The notes under the pieces are model-generated. The model was given only the letters and a program-made list of their open reading frames with translations. It was not told the DNA's origin and did not search any database. The position numbers were made by a program, and so were the translations under genes. Source: Tubulanus polymorphus (lineage: Eukaryota > Nemertea > Palaeonemertea > Tubulaniformes > Tubulanidae). Taken from it: DNA of 64,000 bases. Where the stretch lies: positions 42,001-106,000 of the forward strand of contig NW_027437450.1 in assembly GCF_964204645.1 (NCBI RefSeq), written 5' to 3'. Below, piece by piece: positions 11,291 to 24,178 of this stretch; position 1 is the stretch's first letter; every line of letters begins with the position of its first letter.

Positions 11291-12980
11291 GTAAGTAATG
11301 TATTCGGGGGGAAAAGTTTGCAGACAATTGTTCAAGCGAATGATTTGGTTGGATTCGTTTCTTTCGGTGACTTCGTGTTTCCAATGAAGACCACAACAAT
11401 ATTCCAACACGATAACCGTTTTTGCGCATATTAGGGCTTTTCTAGAACCTGGGCACTGTTTTGGGTTCGTCACAAAGAACAATTGTGAATGAGTTAGGGA
11501 GCATCTCAGCATTTCGATCGTTTTTTCAAGTACTCGTCAAAGGGGACGGGGGAGGGGGTTAAGGCCAACCCCGGTATGATCACGACTACCGATCGTAACT
11601 ATGGGATTCGAACATTAACATTCGAACATCAAAAAAGACGTTTGTTTGAGAAAACATGCACCCGTTACGGGAAATTTGTTCATAAAATCTCTTAGAGTTT
11701 AGGTTTTGACAATTTTTTTTCCATAATTTTTCTATTCAATTTTCAATAAAAGTTGTGATCAAAATACATTCCTGACAACTTATCAGTGTCTAATCAATGG
11801 GTCGGTCGAGGGGTAAAACAAAAGTAATAAATTATTTTAATTGACACAACTATTGAAATTTTGAGACGCTGCCTTGTCGATTGGTTCGCGCGCGATGGAC
11901 GGGGTCACTGGAGACTGGGATTGGCTACGAATTTCGTGACTCTGATATTCACGGATCCAGCCCTTTTGTGTGCGAAAATTGTATTTAATTACTGGGTCGA
12001 TCGGTGACGTCTAATTCATTAACTGTTATAAGGGTAAATATCATTATGGAGAAAAGTGGGGCCGTATTAAGGAAGTACCGAGCTTCTTTTTTTGGGGGGG
12101 GGGGGGGGTGGTGGGGTTCAGTTTCAAAAAGTGTGGTTTTTCACCACGAATAAATGTCACTTTCCTATTGAAGAACCAAGGAGAGGTCTTTGATATGATT
12201 TTTTGGGTACTCGAATAAATCATTTGACAATGGATTGATTTTCATTTTCCAAAATAAAACATGAAAATTGTATCCACTCGACGAAAAAGATCTTGACCCG
12301 AATTTTTTTACACTGACTTTTTGAAGGGGACTTTTGAAGGGGAATTTTAGGGGGGTCGTTCGCTACCCCTGTACCCCTCGGTACGGGCCCGATACACGAA
12401 ACACCCGTGTTACGAGTACTTCGGGAAAACGGTATTTTCTATACGTGTGAACCATCCTCGTTTGCCAGGGTTTGATTGCCTACCGGCTAATGGATCATTC
12501 TCTATGGCTTAAGCCAATGATATGCGTTGGTTTTCAACGGTAGATTCGGTACGCATCCATAATTGGCTAGTATATGGACTGGTGGCCGCTAAGCGGCAAC
12601 CTGTCCGTCCAAGAAACTTGGGCAATCTAATAAGCAATGCGTGTGAACTACGTGCAGGCGATAGGCTTAGCGGGCGCTTCGAGTGTTTCTGGCTAGCAAG
12701 AGCGCACTTTTAATGACAATAACGGTTAATGCATATCCCAGTTACATTTTGGTTATTAATAAATGCCAAAACATTGGTACCTGCAGCGAGTGAGGTTGAC
12801 ATCTACTTCGCCCATTTCACTTTTTTTATGTGACAATCGATTGATTGATCCGACCGACGAATTTCAGTGGTTTAAGACATCGGAAAACTTATGAAATATC
12901 CAAACGTCTTATTTTACAATATTTCGTACTATAATTCGTGAACAAAACATTATTATCCTTGTAAAATATCGAAATCACCT

Positions 12981-13030
12981 TTGCGGCCGGTCACATGCGT
13001 ATTCATCATAAGAATCGGTCCTTAAACAGG
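12981..13030 (+). promoter_or_regulatory. Proximal conserved box, copy 3
   Basis: GCGGCCGGTCACATGCG is followed by ATTCATCATAAGAATC and CCTTAAACAGG, the same order as in the other copies and about 100 bases before the ATG. Confidence 0.35.
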
Positions 13031-13128
13031 GTGAATGCAGGTTGCCGTAGAATTCGCCAGGTATTTTCTTTATGATTCATATAGGTGTCATTTGATTCAC
13101 TAGAAAGTTACTGAACGCTATCACCACG

Positions 13129-14040
13129 ATGAAGACGATCATTGCATTATTATGTAAGAATCCGTTATAATATTGTAATTCCATGAGTAACTCACGACTT
13201 TTGCACGATATACAATGGATGGATTTTCCCTAATTTTATGTATGTTTTTCAAGTCGTAGCGGTTGTTGGTGTCGCATTTGCGCGTTACACGGCCGAACAG
13301 TACCAAACAATGTGTAGTCAACATTGCGATGGAGAATCGGGAATGGCGGACCCGACTGAGAGAGCAAGGCTTTTACCAATTTGTAAAAGGTAAGTTAAAT
13401 TTTCTAGTCATCAGTAAAATATTCTTGCCGTATAAACGCTCAGCGTGTTCATCCTACGAGAACAACATACCCTCGCTTGCCAGGGTTTGGTTGCCGCCCG
13501 CTGAATTTCAAGCAAACCTTTCATTCGTCGATTCGGGCATGGTTTGTGTTGGTATGAGATTCGGCGGGCGGCAACCAAACCCTGGCAAGCGAGGGTATGT
13601 TGTGTATAGATCCACTAGCAAAATAATGTCCAGATATCGTTTGGAATCTCGTCCAGGTTCACAAAATTACGTCACTGAAAAACAATTGTTTGTGCCTAGT
13701 TCTGCCGCTAGGTGGCGAATGGGGCCATTCAAGTTTCATCGAGATCCACACACCATAAACGAAGCTAAGCATCCGAAGGACAGACACAGACGACGAACGA
13801 TACCGAGAACCAATAACGCGTCTTTTGATATCTAGCTCTAGCTTAAACCTATATTTGGGGGGAGGGACACAAGCTGTAGAGGATGTTTGAATGATAGAGA
13901 TAACTAATCTTTGCATTTTCATTTTCAGACGTTGTGAGATTACCGCAATGTGTTTAAGATCAAAGTGCGGCGGATCGATTCAATCTGTGGAGAATATGTG
14001 TTTTGTGAACTGCCAGCGTGCTGCTGCGCAAGCTTGTTAA
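13129..14040 (+). CDS. Secreted cysteine-rich peptide, copy 3 (subtype C)
   Basis: Exons 13129-13153, 13254-13389 and 13929-14040 encode 90 residues. Exon 2 is one codon shorter than in the other copies, so the second spacing is x18. The signal peptide begins MKTIIALL. Core cysteines are at 29, 33, 52, 56, 62, 67, 78 and 82, and a ninth, C90, is the last residue before TAA. The mature sequence differs strongly from subtypes A and B outside the cysteines, while the signal peptide is close. Intron 2 contains a 142-bp inverted-repeat element (13462-13603). AATAAA is at 14052-14057. A broken receptor lies convergently about 1 kb downstream. Confidence 0.8.
13462..13603. mobile_element. 142-bp element with ~40-bp inverted ends in intron 2 of copy 3
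   Basis: The left end ACAACATACCCTCGCTTGCC and the right end GGCAAGCGAGGGTATGTTGT are perfect complements, and the complementarity extends about 40 bases. Copies 4 and 6 keep only the right end at the same place (about 20135-20185 and 35440-35480). Related CTCGCTTGCCAGGGTTTG ends occur at 3529, 12457, 19217, 34511, 40470 and 46362. Confidence 0.7.
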
Positions 14041-14059
14041 ATGGCTTCGTGAATAAACG

Positions 14060-15092
14060 TATTCTGCAAATCTAACACAATTGACAGCCTGTTTCTCGTA
14101 TATTTTGACTAGGGATGAATTTATGTTTTGTACTCCAACAGTAATTCGGAATGTTAGGAATGAATTGTTTCATCTGCCCGAAGTTGAGGGCTCCGCTGGG
14201 TCCGCATGGTTGGATTTTCTTTCACCAATATCAAACACGCTGATATACTTACCTTTAACTCCGGGTTAAAAGGTAAAAAACAAAACATAACAACATAACC
14301 TTGTACTTACGTTTTAAGTTTGACAATTGCATACGATCAATGATAGGTTTACCTATACCTAAAGGAATTCTCAACTCAACAGTTGTTATTTTGTGTAGTT
14401 GTTATTAGTGGAAAAGTGTTTCTTTTTTTACAAACTGATAGAATATGGTTCTTGGTCGCTCCAAACAATTTTCAGCTTCATTCCAAAGTATCGTACTGGT
14501 TTACTGATTTACAAGTGCGACTGAGCCAGAATTGTTCGCAATGAAGATACTCTAATTTACACTTGTCGCTGATTTGACTAGGATGACACAACTTCACGCC
14601 AGACATGACACAAAAATAACATTGTTAAAATACTCAAAGGGTTTTTCTAAATATTTTTGGCATGCTTCCGGAAAGAAATCCCCCGGAAATCCGATCCCCG
14701 ACCAGAAATATTCCCGAAATAAATCCGACGGAAATTTCCGGCACGATTCCGGAGAATCTTCTGTAAGTTACTGACTTTCTGTTCTGCGTAATTTCTGGAC
14801 ATGAATGACACGAAGAAACCGAGCCTTTACTTGGGAATTGGTCTGAAATGCTCGACGGTCTGACAACGTCAATATTGTACGCCCCCTGGTGAACAGGTAT
14901 GTAATCAATGAGCTAAACTCGCCAGAAACATATTGCTTTGAGATGGAATATGCTTATAGAATACGCATTTTTTTCCAAAATCAGAAACACATTTCGAAAT
15001 CTACCTTCGTAATCAAACCAACACCAAAATACGGAAACTTCCCTATTGGGAAAAAGAAATATCGGACGCATTTAAATTGCCCTGCGTGATGG
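14060..15092. other. Spacer between copy 3 and the receptor relic
   Basis: A condensed copy of the D1 left end: 14195-14640 matches about 15-460, and 14830-15030 matches 3280-3420, with the peptide genes between them deleted. No coding sequence is seen. Confidence 0.6.
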
Positions 15093-15640
15093 TTATTTAA
15101 CTGGATTTCTACAGCGGATTTTCATACAGAAATATTCACGAATTTCTCGTCCCAGTAAAAGATATATGTAGAAATTGACCGCGAAGTTGCCGACTAAAAA
15201 CTGCATGAATATGTCGTGTAGGAAATCTCTCTGTTTCGGCGAAATTTGTAACAGCGAAATAACTGCTGATGGAAGTAACAATATCGCAAACGCGAGCGAA
15301 ACTGTTATCAGCATTATTGTCGTACGTTTTGATATTGTAGTTTCCTGATCGGACGAAACCATTTTTGAACCTCTGAATAACTGAACTGTTGTAACCGAAA
15401 TTGATGTTAGAATGAAAGATAACGGTACGATATGAATGTGAACGACAGTTACAGTGAAAACGATCATTTATTAGTTGAGTTCGTAGATCCGATGAACCTG
15501 TCGGAAACGTACATCGACAAAATAGGCGTGAGGTATAGGGCCATCAGTATATTCACTGCAATAATTACGAATATAATAAATCTAGCGAATCTAAGGTGTA
15601 AATATCAAACGAGATGTGAACGGCAAGATATGATCTCTTC
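15093..15640 (-). pseudogene. Truncated, frameshifted 7TM receptor relic
   Basis: The open part (15093-15467) encodes 124 residues corresponding to TM5-TM7 and the C-tail of the 318-residue receptor, including NFYIYLLLG. Continuing upstream to about 15640, the TM4 and ECL2 region is recognisable but broken by a frameshift and indels; the ECL2 cysteine is lost. TM1-TM3 are absent: homology stops at the ICL2 PFTSR segment. The relic lies about 1 kb downstream of, and convergent with, peptide copy 3. Confidence 0.8.
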
Positions 15641-15977
15641 CCAAAATATACCCCTCACGAATTCCATTGAATAATAGTTAACCATTCAAGCTGCAGGTCC
15701 AAAAATGACGCATTTCGGTCTCAGAATGGTCATTATCCGATTTTTCTTATGATACTATGGGTCTTTAGGCGATACATATAATAATAATACTATTAATAGT
15801 AATAATAATTTATTCAGCATAAAATCCATTTTAAATATGCTCATTGGCTTTACATCATATATAAAAAGAGAACATAGAAACAGAGAAAACTAAAACGAAT
15901 TTAGTTAAAAAGCTTTCGATGAACAAATGGGTTTTGAATTAAGATTTAACATCGATTGAAGGACTAGATTCAATTGG

Positions 15978-17063
15978 CCTTGATGGCCGTTTACAGAGAC
16001 ATTGTAGCAATCACAACTGAAAAAAATACCGATATACAACTTAAGTTAAAACTATGGCCATTTATAGAATTATGTTACTAATTAGTAGTCATTGCGGAGC
16101 GTTTGGTTTTGGAACAATAATGAGGGGTGGTATAGGTAAGTCATGATTTACCACATGTTACTTCCGTGTTGATGAAAATCTCGCGAGAATGGCGAAACAT
16201 TGAAACCTGGCTTATCATACATATTTCTTGTACATATTCACAATTTATCCGCTATAAAGGCTCGATAAACAATTGCATGTTTACGATCAGTATGATTAGC
16301 GCTGGCGGCGATGGTTGTCCGAAACGCGATTTCACGAGAGAGTTACCGCCATCTTGTTTGCACTGCGCATGCTCCTCCCCATTCTGTTTGTAAACACAGT
16401 CCACACATGAGCACTACACTCGCTGCGTGAGCGTATCACTCTCAAAACAAAACAAATAGCACCAGAACCCGCCAACCTGGGAACCTTTTCTACGATTTTA
16501 CATCTACACGATTAAATCTATTTCTGACAGCGTTTTTGCATTTCTTATTCGTTTATCTAGTGTTTCAACATCAGCATACCGGACGACCTCCAGGTTAAGA
16601 TGGATCTTTGAACAAATGAACAATTTTGAAATAGTGATTTTTTCCCACGTATGTTATTCATTTATTTCAACTCAAAAACCTTTGTAGAATTTAATTAAAG
16701 AAATAGTCGTAAATCCTTCGAATGATCGCACGTGCGATCGCGGCCGCCCCGCTCGTGCTTGAAATGGAAAATTAGTATCTCGCACGATGATGAGTGATCG
16801 AAAATAAAAGATGAAATCTAAATCATTCGATGCTTTCAGAGAAATGCATTGGAAAATGTGGTTTGGAAATAAACTGAATGTGTTATTACCTCATTTCACA
16901 TGTTGCCTCCCTCCTGGACGTATTAACTACGCTAAACTATGATCGTTGTGACCTTTGTGCTGGCCACAAATGCACACACATCACACTACACTACCCATTC
17001 GACACCCAACTACCCACAGCTTTGATATAACCATCCTATTATCTAGTGTGTTTCTCCCTGAGC
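15978..17063. mobile_element. ~1.09-kb insertion flanked by TCAATTG repeats
   Basis: Comparison with the empty site in block D2-right (TTCAATTGGACTAGG near 32733) shows an extra 1.09 kb here, flanked by TCAATTGG on the left and TCAATTGA on the right, consistent with a 7-8 bp target duplication. No clear terminal inverted repeats or coding sequence are visible. Class unknown. Confidence 0.5.
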
Positions 17064-17950
17064 TCAATTGAACTAGGTATAACAGAGTACTGAGGCAGAG
17101 TACACATCTACATATGAACCATTGAGGAAACTTGATCGTTGCAACTTCGAAATTTCCCTTGAAAACTTATAAATGTATGAAAAGTCCAGATTTCTGGGAG
17201 CAACGTGGCCAACAGAAATGCATCGTCAAGTTCGCGTCGATTTAACGTGACATTTAACATACTATATTCGAAGAATGTATTGATTCGTGTTATCGCATTT
17301 ATGATATCATATTACGGCTATTATTTCGTTGACAATTTAAGGAAATTTATCGCAGATCAACTGTATCAACTGGTCCTATATATAAACTGAATATCAAGAC
17401 AATCCACCAAAGCGTCTACAAAACTTCCCAAATTGACTGGATTCCGTCTACAGATGAACGAACAGTAACGAAAAGTGAACGCAATTTCCCGCTTGGACTT
17501 AAGTCCCTAATGGACTAAAAAGCGATGTATTTAATTTTGAACTCCTTCCACCCTCTTCGCTCGCATCTCCCCTTTAAACAACATAAAGATCGCCAAAAAC
17601 ACACGAATGAAGATTAGTCGAATGTTGAAAGAAGGTATGACGATAGGGATTTCAATTTTGTAACATATTTCTATAGAACATTGATTTCAACATCAAAATC
17701 GTTGACGTTGCACAATATGAAATAGCATATTATATTCTTGCACCGATTTTCGATATTTCATCACCTGCTCTGCTTGGGATTCGAATTCTCGGAATTAACA
17801 ATGGTAAAAACTCTCGGAAGCTATATTTGATTACCGGGTCTCGGTCGACTAGGTCTTTGATGAAATAACGTTATTATATTTGCACCCAAACAGTCTGTTA
17901 AAATACGCAACGTTATTTACAGACGGTTTATTTTGTATATAACCACAAGC

Positions 17951-18003
17951 ATCAGAGGCGCAGACGACATCGAACACACAGCGACGTGAACAGTCATCAA
18001 ACC
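17951..18003 (+). promoter_or_regulatory. Putative leader exon and TATA box of copy 4
   Basis: TATATAA lies at 17936-17942. The leader block ends at the donor GTAAGT at 18004, and the acceptor would be AG at 19785-19786. Confidence 0.5.
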
Positions 18004-19660
18004 GTAAGTAATGTATTCGGGAGAAAAAGTTTGCAGAGAATTGTTCAAGCGAATGATTTTGTTTGATTCATTTCTTTCGGGGATTTCGTGTGTCCAATGA
18101 AGACCACAACAATATTCCAAGATCATAACCGTTCTTTTTGCACATATTAAAGCTTTTCTAGAATCTGGGCACTGTTGGGCTCGTCACAAAAATAATTGTG
18201 AATGATTTAGAGAGCATTTCAACATTTCGATAGTTCTTTTTTAAATTAGAATAACTCGCGGAGGGGGTTAGGATCGGGGGGGGGGGGGGGTGGGGTTAAG
18301 GTTTACCGCGTTATGATCACGACTACCGAATATCGATCATTACTATATGTTTTGAGTATTAATCAAAAAGCTGCTTGTTCGGAAAAACATGCACTCTTTG
18401 TAAGCTCTTTGTTCACTTTGTAAAACATGCACTCATTACGAGAAATTTGTAGAGGCGTTTTTGTTTATTAAGTCTGATGAGTTTAAAAGCTTTTAACAGA
18501 TTTCTTTCATGATTTTTCAATTAATAGTTGTGATCAAGATACATTCGTCAGAGCTTCTCTTTGAATGTGGTCTTGGGCATGTGTCCGATCAAAGTGGGTT
18601 GGGGGTAAAAATAATAAGACAGTTATTCTAATTGATACGTCAAATATTGAAATCTTGAGAGACTGCCATAGTCGATTGGGTTGGTGCGCGAGCTTAGACG
18701 GGGGGGGGGGGGGGTCACTGGAGACTGGGATTGGCTACGAATGTCGTGGTTGTGATATTCACGGAGCCTCCCCTGTTGCGTGAAATCATCGATATGTGGT
18801 CGGTGAGATCGAATTCAGTAACTGATTTGGGAAAATACCATTATGTAGAAAAAGAAGGACCGTTTTGAGGCCGCGCCGAGCTTTATTGAGGGGGAGTTCT
18901 ATTTCAAGAAAAAAGGCACTTTTTCACCAGGAAAAATAACACTTTCCTTAATACCATAAGCGGGGATCTTGAAACGATTTTCTGAGTACGAATAAATCAT
19001 TTGTGAATGGATTCTTTTCATTTTTTTTTTTCATTTTCCAAAATAAAACGAAAATTGTAAACACATTTTGACGAAAAAGATCTTGACCCGAATTTTTTTT
19101 CACACTGACTTTTGAAGGGCACTATGAAAATTTTAGGGTTCGTTCACTACCACTGAACACCCTCGATACACGGGAAACACCCTTAACACGGTCTCTTCTC
19201 TACGTCTGAACCATCCTCGCTTGCCAGGGTTTGATTGCCTCACGGCTAAGGGGCCACCAGTATTGAATTAACCCAATGATATGCGATGGTTTTCACCGGC
19301 AGATTCCCTACGCATCCCTGATTGGGTACATAGACTGGTGGCCGCTTAGCGGTTCGACGGTTCCTGGCTGGCAAGAGCGCACTTTTAATAACAATAACGA
19401 TTTCACGCGGGGACAATACATATCTCAATTATCTGTCGGTTATTGATAAATGCCAAAACACCGAAGTGGTACCTGCAGCGAGTGAGGGTGACATCTGACG
19501 CCCATTTTATTTTTTTCATATGATAGATTATTCAATGATTCGACTGGCGTGTTTCAGTGGATTTAAGCATCGGAAAACGAATGAAATATCCAAACGTTTG
19601 ATTTTACAATATTTTGTATTTAAGAACATCATTATCATTATTAAGTATCTTAATCGCCTT

Positions 19661-19710
19661 TGCGGCCGATCACATGTGCGTTCATCATAGGAATCGGGCC
19701 TTAAACAGGG
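19661..19710 (+). promoter_or_regulatory. Proximal conserved box, copy 4
   Basis: GCGGCCGATCACATGTGCG is followed by TTCATCATAGGAATC and CCTTAAACAGG, matching copy 6. Confidence 0.35.
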
Positions 19711-19807
19711 TGAATATAGGTTGCCGTAGAATTCGCCAGTTAATTTCTTAATGATTCATATAGGTATCATTTGATTTAGTGAAAAGTTACTGAACGCTAT
19801 CACCACG

Positions 19808-20656
19808 ATGAAGTCGATCATTGCGTTATTATGTAAGTAATTCGTTATAATACTGTAATTCCATGAGTAACTCACGACTTTTTCACGATATACAATGGAG
19901 GGATTTTCCCTAATTTAATGTATGTTTTTCAAGTCGTAGCGGTTGTTGGTGTCGCATTTGCGCGTTACACGGTCGAACAGTACCAGACAATGTGTAGTCA
20001 ACATTGCGATCAACAATCGGGAAGGGTCACCGACCTGACTGAGAGAGCAAAGCTTTTACAAACTTGTAAAAGGTAAGTTAAATTTTCTAGTGATCAGTAG
20101 AATATTCTTGCCGTATAATCACTCAGCGTGTTCATCCTACGTGCGCGGGCGGCAACCAAACCCCGGCAAGCGAGGGTATGTTGTACCTAGAGGTACGTAT
20201 AGATCCAATAGCTAAATGATGTCCAGATATCGTTTTGAATCTCGTCCAGGTTCAGTAGGTCATTTTCACAAAATCACGTCACTGAAAAAAAAATTGTAAG
20301 TGCTTAGTTCTGCCGCTAGGTGGCGAATTGGGGCCATTCAAGTTTCATCGAGATCCACACACCATAAACGAAGCTAAGCATCCGAAGGACAGACAGACGG
20401 ACGAACGATACCGAGAACCAATAACGCGTCTTTTGATATCTAGCTCTAGCTTAAACCTATATTTGGGGGAGGGACACAAGTTGTAGAGGATGTTTGAATG
20501 AAAGAGATAACTAATCTTTGCATTTTCATTTTCAGCCATTGTGAGATTACCGCAATGTGTTTAAGATCAAAATGCGGCGGATCGATTCAATCTGCAGAGG
20601 ATGTGTGTTTTGTGAACTGCCAGCGTGCTGCTGCGCAAGCTTGCATGACTTCGTAA
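19808..20656 (+). CDS. Secreted cysteine-rich peptide, copy 4 (subtype C)
   Basis: Exons 19808-19832, 19934-20072 and 20536-20656 encode 94 residues with a MKSIIALL signal start. Core cysteines are at 29, 33, 53, 57, 63, 68, 79 and 83, plus an extra C91 followed by MTS. The stop codon overlaps the polyadenylation signal AATAAA at 20656-20661, an unusually compact 3' end. Intron 2 keeps only one end of the inverted-repeat element that is complete in copy 3. Copy 6 is nearly identical, as expected from the larger duplication 15.1-20.9 kb / 31.9-36.2 kb. Confidence 0.82.
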
Positions 20657-21824
20657 ATAAACGTATTCTGCAAATCTATCACAATTGACAGCCTGTTTCT
20701 CGTATATTTTGACTAGGGATGAATTTATGTTTTGAAATCCTCCAACAGTAGTTTGGAATGTTAGGAGTGAGATGTTTCATCTGCCCGAAGCAGCCGAGGG
20801 CTCTGCTTCGTTGGCTGCCGGGTTGCTCCATATCGATAGAAAAATTGGATCGGTTGTCATTTTAACAAAAATCGACTGCTCGGCTGTTTTGCATTCTCGT
20901 GTTTAACATTTTCCAGGCGCCATGTTTTTTTTGCTACCCGCTGGGTCCGAATGGTTGGATTTTCTTTCATATACCAATATCAAACACGCCGATATTCTTA
21001 CCTTTAACTCCGGTTTAAAAGGTAAAAAACAACAACAACATAACCTTGTACTTACGTTAAAGTTTGACAATTGCATGCGATCAATAATAGTTTTACCTGT
21101 ACCTAAAGAAATTCTCAACTCAACAGTTGTTATTTTCACGATTAGTGTAAAAATATTTTTTTTACAAACTGATAGAATAAGGTTCCTGATCACTCCAGAC
21201 AATTTTCAACTACATTCCAAAGTTATCGTACTGGTTTACTGATTTACAAGTGCGACTGAGCCAGAATTGTTCGCAATAAAGATACTCTAATTTACACTTG
21301 CTGTGGATTCGACTAGGATGACACAACTTCACGCGAGACATGACACAAAAAAACATTGTTAAAAAAAGCTCAAAACGTTTTTCAGAATGTTTTTCGGCGT
21401 GCTTTTGATTAAGAATATCTATTGCATTTTGCAAAACGACCCGGCCGCTTAGGAGAAACAATGTATCATTTTCTAAGCCTAATGGTACGACTATGCTGGA
21501 GATATGCGAAATTGAAAGTATTTCGCTATTCCTCATAAAGAATGTCGGTCTTCGAGATGAGTTGAATGTTATGAGGAGAGGATGACGATAGGGATTTCAA
21601 TTTTGTAATATGTACGGTTTGATAAGATATTGATTTCAATATTTCATTCGGTTTTGTTTTTTAGAATATGAAATTAAGTATATTTTCCGATGAAGTTTCA
21701 TTTTCGCCACCTGCCCTGCTGATGATTCATATTTCCGTACTTTCTTTTGAAAGTGGTATTTGATTACCAGATCGGTGGGTACGTTCTCCGGAGAGAGTAT
21801 ATTATTGATTTACACTCTAGCAGT

Positions 21825-21871
21825 CATCAGAGGCGCAGACGACAGCGAACATACAGAACTTTGTACGTCCA
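21825..21871 (+). promoter_or_regulatory. Putative leader exon of copy 5, canonical donor missing
   Basis: TATATTA is at 21798-21804. As in copy 1, the donor segment present in copy 7 is deleted, leaving GTAAAG at 21872. The acceptor would be AG at 22209-22210. Confidence 0.4.
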
Positions 21872-22091
21872 GTAAAGTCTGTGGTTTAGCTACACGATCA
21901 GGTATTTTCACAAACACAAGACCGTCAGATTATAAAAGCTTACCACCAACGATTGGGTAACTATCTAATGTTTTCGGAGGTTGAGGCTAGAAATATTTTC
22001 AAAAGCTATGTGCGGTACTTTTGTCTGAAATCATCGAAAACTATATTTGAATTACTTGTATGGCCGCGATGAGGACTGATGCAGCAACCGA

Positions 22092-22142
22092 CGCGGTCAC
22101 ATGACGTCACGTGTTTATTCTAAAAATAAGGCTTAAAATACG
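22092..22142 (+). promoter_or_regulatory. Proximal box with CRE and E-box, copy 5
   Basis: TGACGTCA is at 22102-22109 and CACGTG at 22108-22113, followed by TTAAAATA, as in copy 1. Confidence 0.42.
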
Positions 22143-22238
22143 CTGATTGTAGGTTTTCATAGAAATTAGCAGTTTACTTCTTTATGATTTGTCGTTTGGT
22201 GTCACTGCAGATTTAACATATCGAACGCTATCGCCACG

Positions 22239-23322
22239 ATGAAGTCGGTCATTGCATTTTTGTGTAAGTATTTTTTATTATAGAAATACTGCGATTGCGT
22301 GAGTAATTCTCGACTAACCCCTATTTTGTGATAACTTGTGGTTGGATTTTTTTCAAGTTGTAGCAGTTCTCGGCGTCACGTTCGCGAGTTACACGGCCGA
22401 ATATTACCTGAAAACGTGTAAACATCATTGCATCACTGAATCAAATAAAATTTCTAATCACAGATGGAGGAATGTGCTGTTACGACAGTGTGAAGGGTAC
22501 GTTAAGTTTTCTAGTCGGCATTTAGTAAAATATCTCAGACGTGATCGGGTGTACACCGCTTTAATCGCTAATTCCTTATGAGGCAAGCCATAGGCAACAA
22601 CGGTTACCGGGCCTAGACTCGAACCCCGAAATTCCCATGCGTTAGTTCCCGTAGTATATTTGTATTTTGTATAACTATTTTTGAGATGGCGTTTTGAATT
22701 TCGATCCGTCTGCAATGTCGGTCGCTGAAAAATAAAGTTTTAAATGCCTTTTACTGCTGCTAGGTGGCGCGCTGGGTCCATTCAAGGGTAAATACATCAA
22801 ATTAAGTCTAGATGTATATTAATTGTAAATAAGTATTTTAAATAGTATATTATGTACATAAGTGTGAGCCCAGTTTCTTAAGTTTCAAAGGCTTTAATGA
22901 CCGTTTACATAATTAATTGCAAATACTGTTTTTGTCCTCCATGGAAATGGTTGGAGTGTAATAAATATTCGTAGTATCATCAGCATCGACCTCACTATTA
23001 ACGAATCTAAAGCAACTGAAAGACAGACAGGACGGACGGACAGTACATACAATAAGGGTCTCAATGAAGCCCGAAAACTATTAACGCATCTATCGATATC
23101 TAGTTCTAAATTCTGGCTTTATATAACGTAATTTGCGCAAAAATAATTTGTCTATAGATTTAGATGATGTTGAATGAGATTTCTAATCACTGAATTTATA
23201 TTTTCAGCGAGTGTAAGACCATCGCTCATTGTGTTATGTTGATCTGTCCGGTAGTGATGCAGACCCAATCTGAAATGGATAAATGTATGAGGGATTGTCT
23301 GCGTATTTTTTCGCCATTTTGA
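22239..23322 (+). CDS. Secreted eight-cysteine peptide, copy 5 (subtype A)
   Basis: Exons 22239-22263, 22358-22496 and 23208-23322 encode 92 residues. By eye it differs from copy 1 at two residues: an H to N change in exon 2 and CMRDC in place of CMGDC at the last cysteine pair. AATAAA is at 23339-23344. It follows copy 4 directly, with its ATG about 1.6 kb after the copy 4 stop. The duplicated block it belongs to ends near 23585, where unrelated sequence takes over, so the receptor that normally follows the peptide gene is missing here. Confidence 0.84.
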
Positions 23323-23599
23323 ATTTGCACCGACGTTCAATAAATAATGGCTTCGTGAATAAATGTTTTCTGAAAATCGAAGACAATTGACAACCTTTTT
23401 CTCGTGTATTTTATACTAAGATGACACAACTTCAAGCGAGACAGGAAATATGACACAACTAACATTATTTAAAAGCTCAAAAGGTTTTTTTCTTAAAAAT
23501 GAAACTAGGGTCTGAAGTCTTGGGAATCGGTCTGAAATGCTGTATAGTCTGACAACGTCAATATTGTTCGCCACCTGGACAACAACGACGAACAAAACC

Positions 23600-24170
23600 G
23601 AAAATTTTCCCCAGACCCCCTTCTATTCCTAAAAACGAACTCCCCCCCTAAACAATCCTGGGGACGCCCATGGTGATACCACCTAGTACAAACGAATGTA
23701 CCATTTCAACTTTTTGAGCTGTTAACTTGACCATGGGTTCATACATAGTTTGGCTGGAGAATGCTTTGGTTTATACAAATCCAATGAATCTAATTAGGAC
23801 GAACGTTGACAATTTAGCGACTTCTCGTACTAACTAACATATGACGCAAAACTACACTACATTAGAATAGATTATCATTCTAGTTAACTCGGACTAACTT
23901 TAGTGCAATTAGCCCCTAGAATGTAATGATATTCGTTTTAGTGCCGGGCAACTGTAGTGCAAGGGCTTCTCGGCAAATTGCAACAACCGAAGATTCTATG
24001 ACAAGTAACGATCTGCATCAAGCGGTTTGGTCCTCGTTGCTACGGAATTTCTAATGCCTTACTTGAATGCTCCCTTAAGTGAAAAAGAATAACTAGCTAC
24101 CGTACACGTCTTTATTTTATATGTACAATCATTTATTCATAAAAACATCGTAGATGTTATCGTACGTTTC
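23600..24170. other. Left part of the block interrupting the cassette
   Basis: Sequence unrelated to the duplicated cluster. No gene, repeat array or RNA is evident. Confidence 0.4.
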
Positions 24171-24178
24171 ATTTATTG

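Larger units (their letters stand above)
15093..20920. repeat. Segmental duplication block D2, left copy
   Basis: Receptor relic, spacer and peptide copy 4. It matches 31944-36185 in the same order, but contains an extra ~1.09 kb at 15978-17063. Confidence 0.8.
20925..23585. repeat. Third partial copy of the D1 left end
   Basis: Carries peptide copy 5 and matches 1-2606 and 36190-39540 closely. Homology ends at CTGGACAACAA (about 23585), where the 23.6-31.9 kb block begins. Confidence 0.85.
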
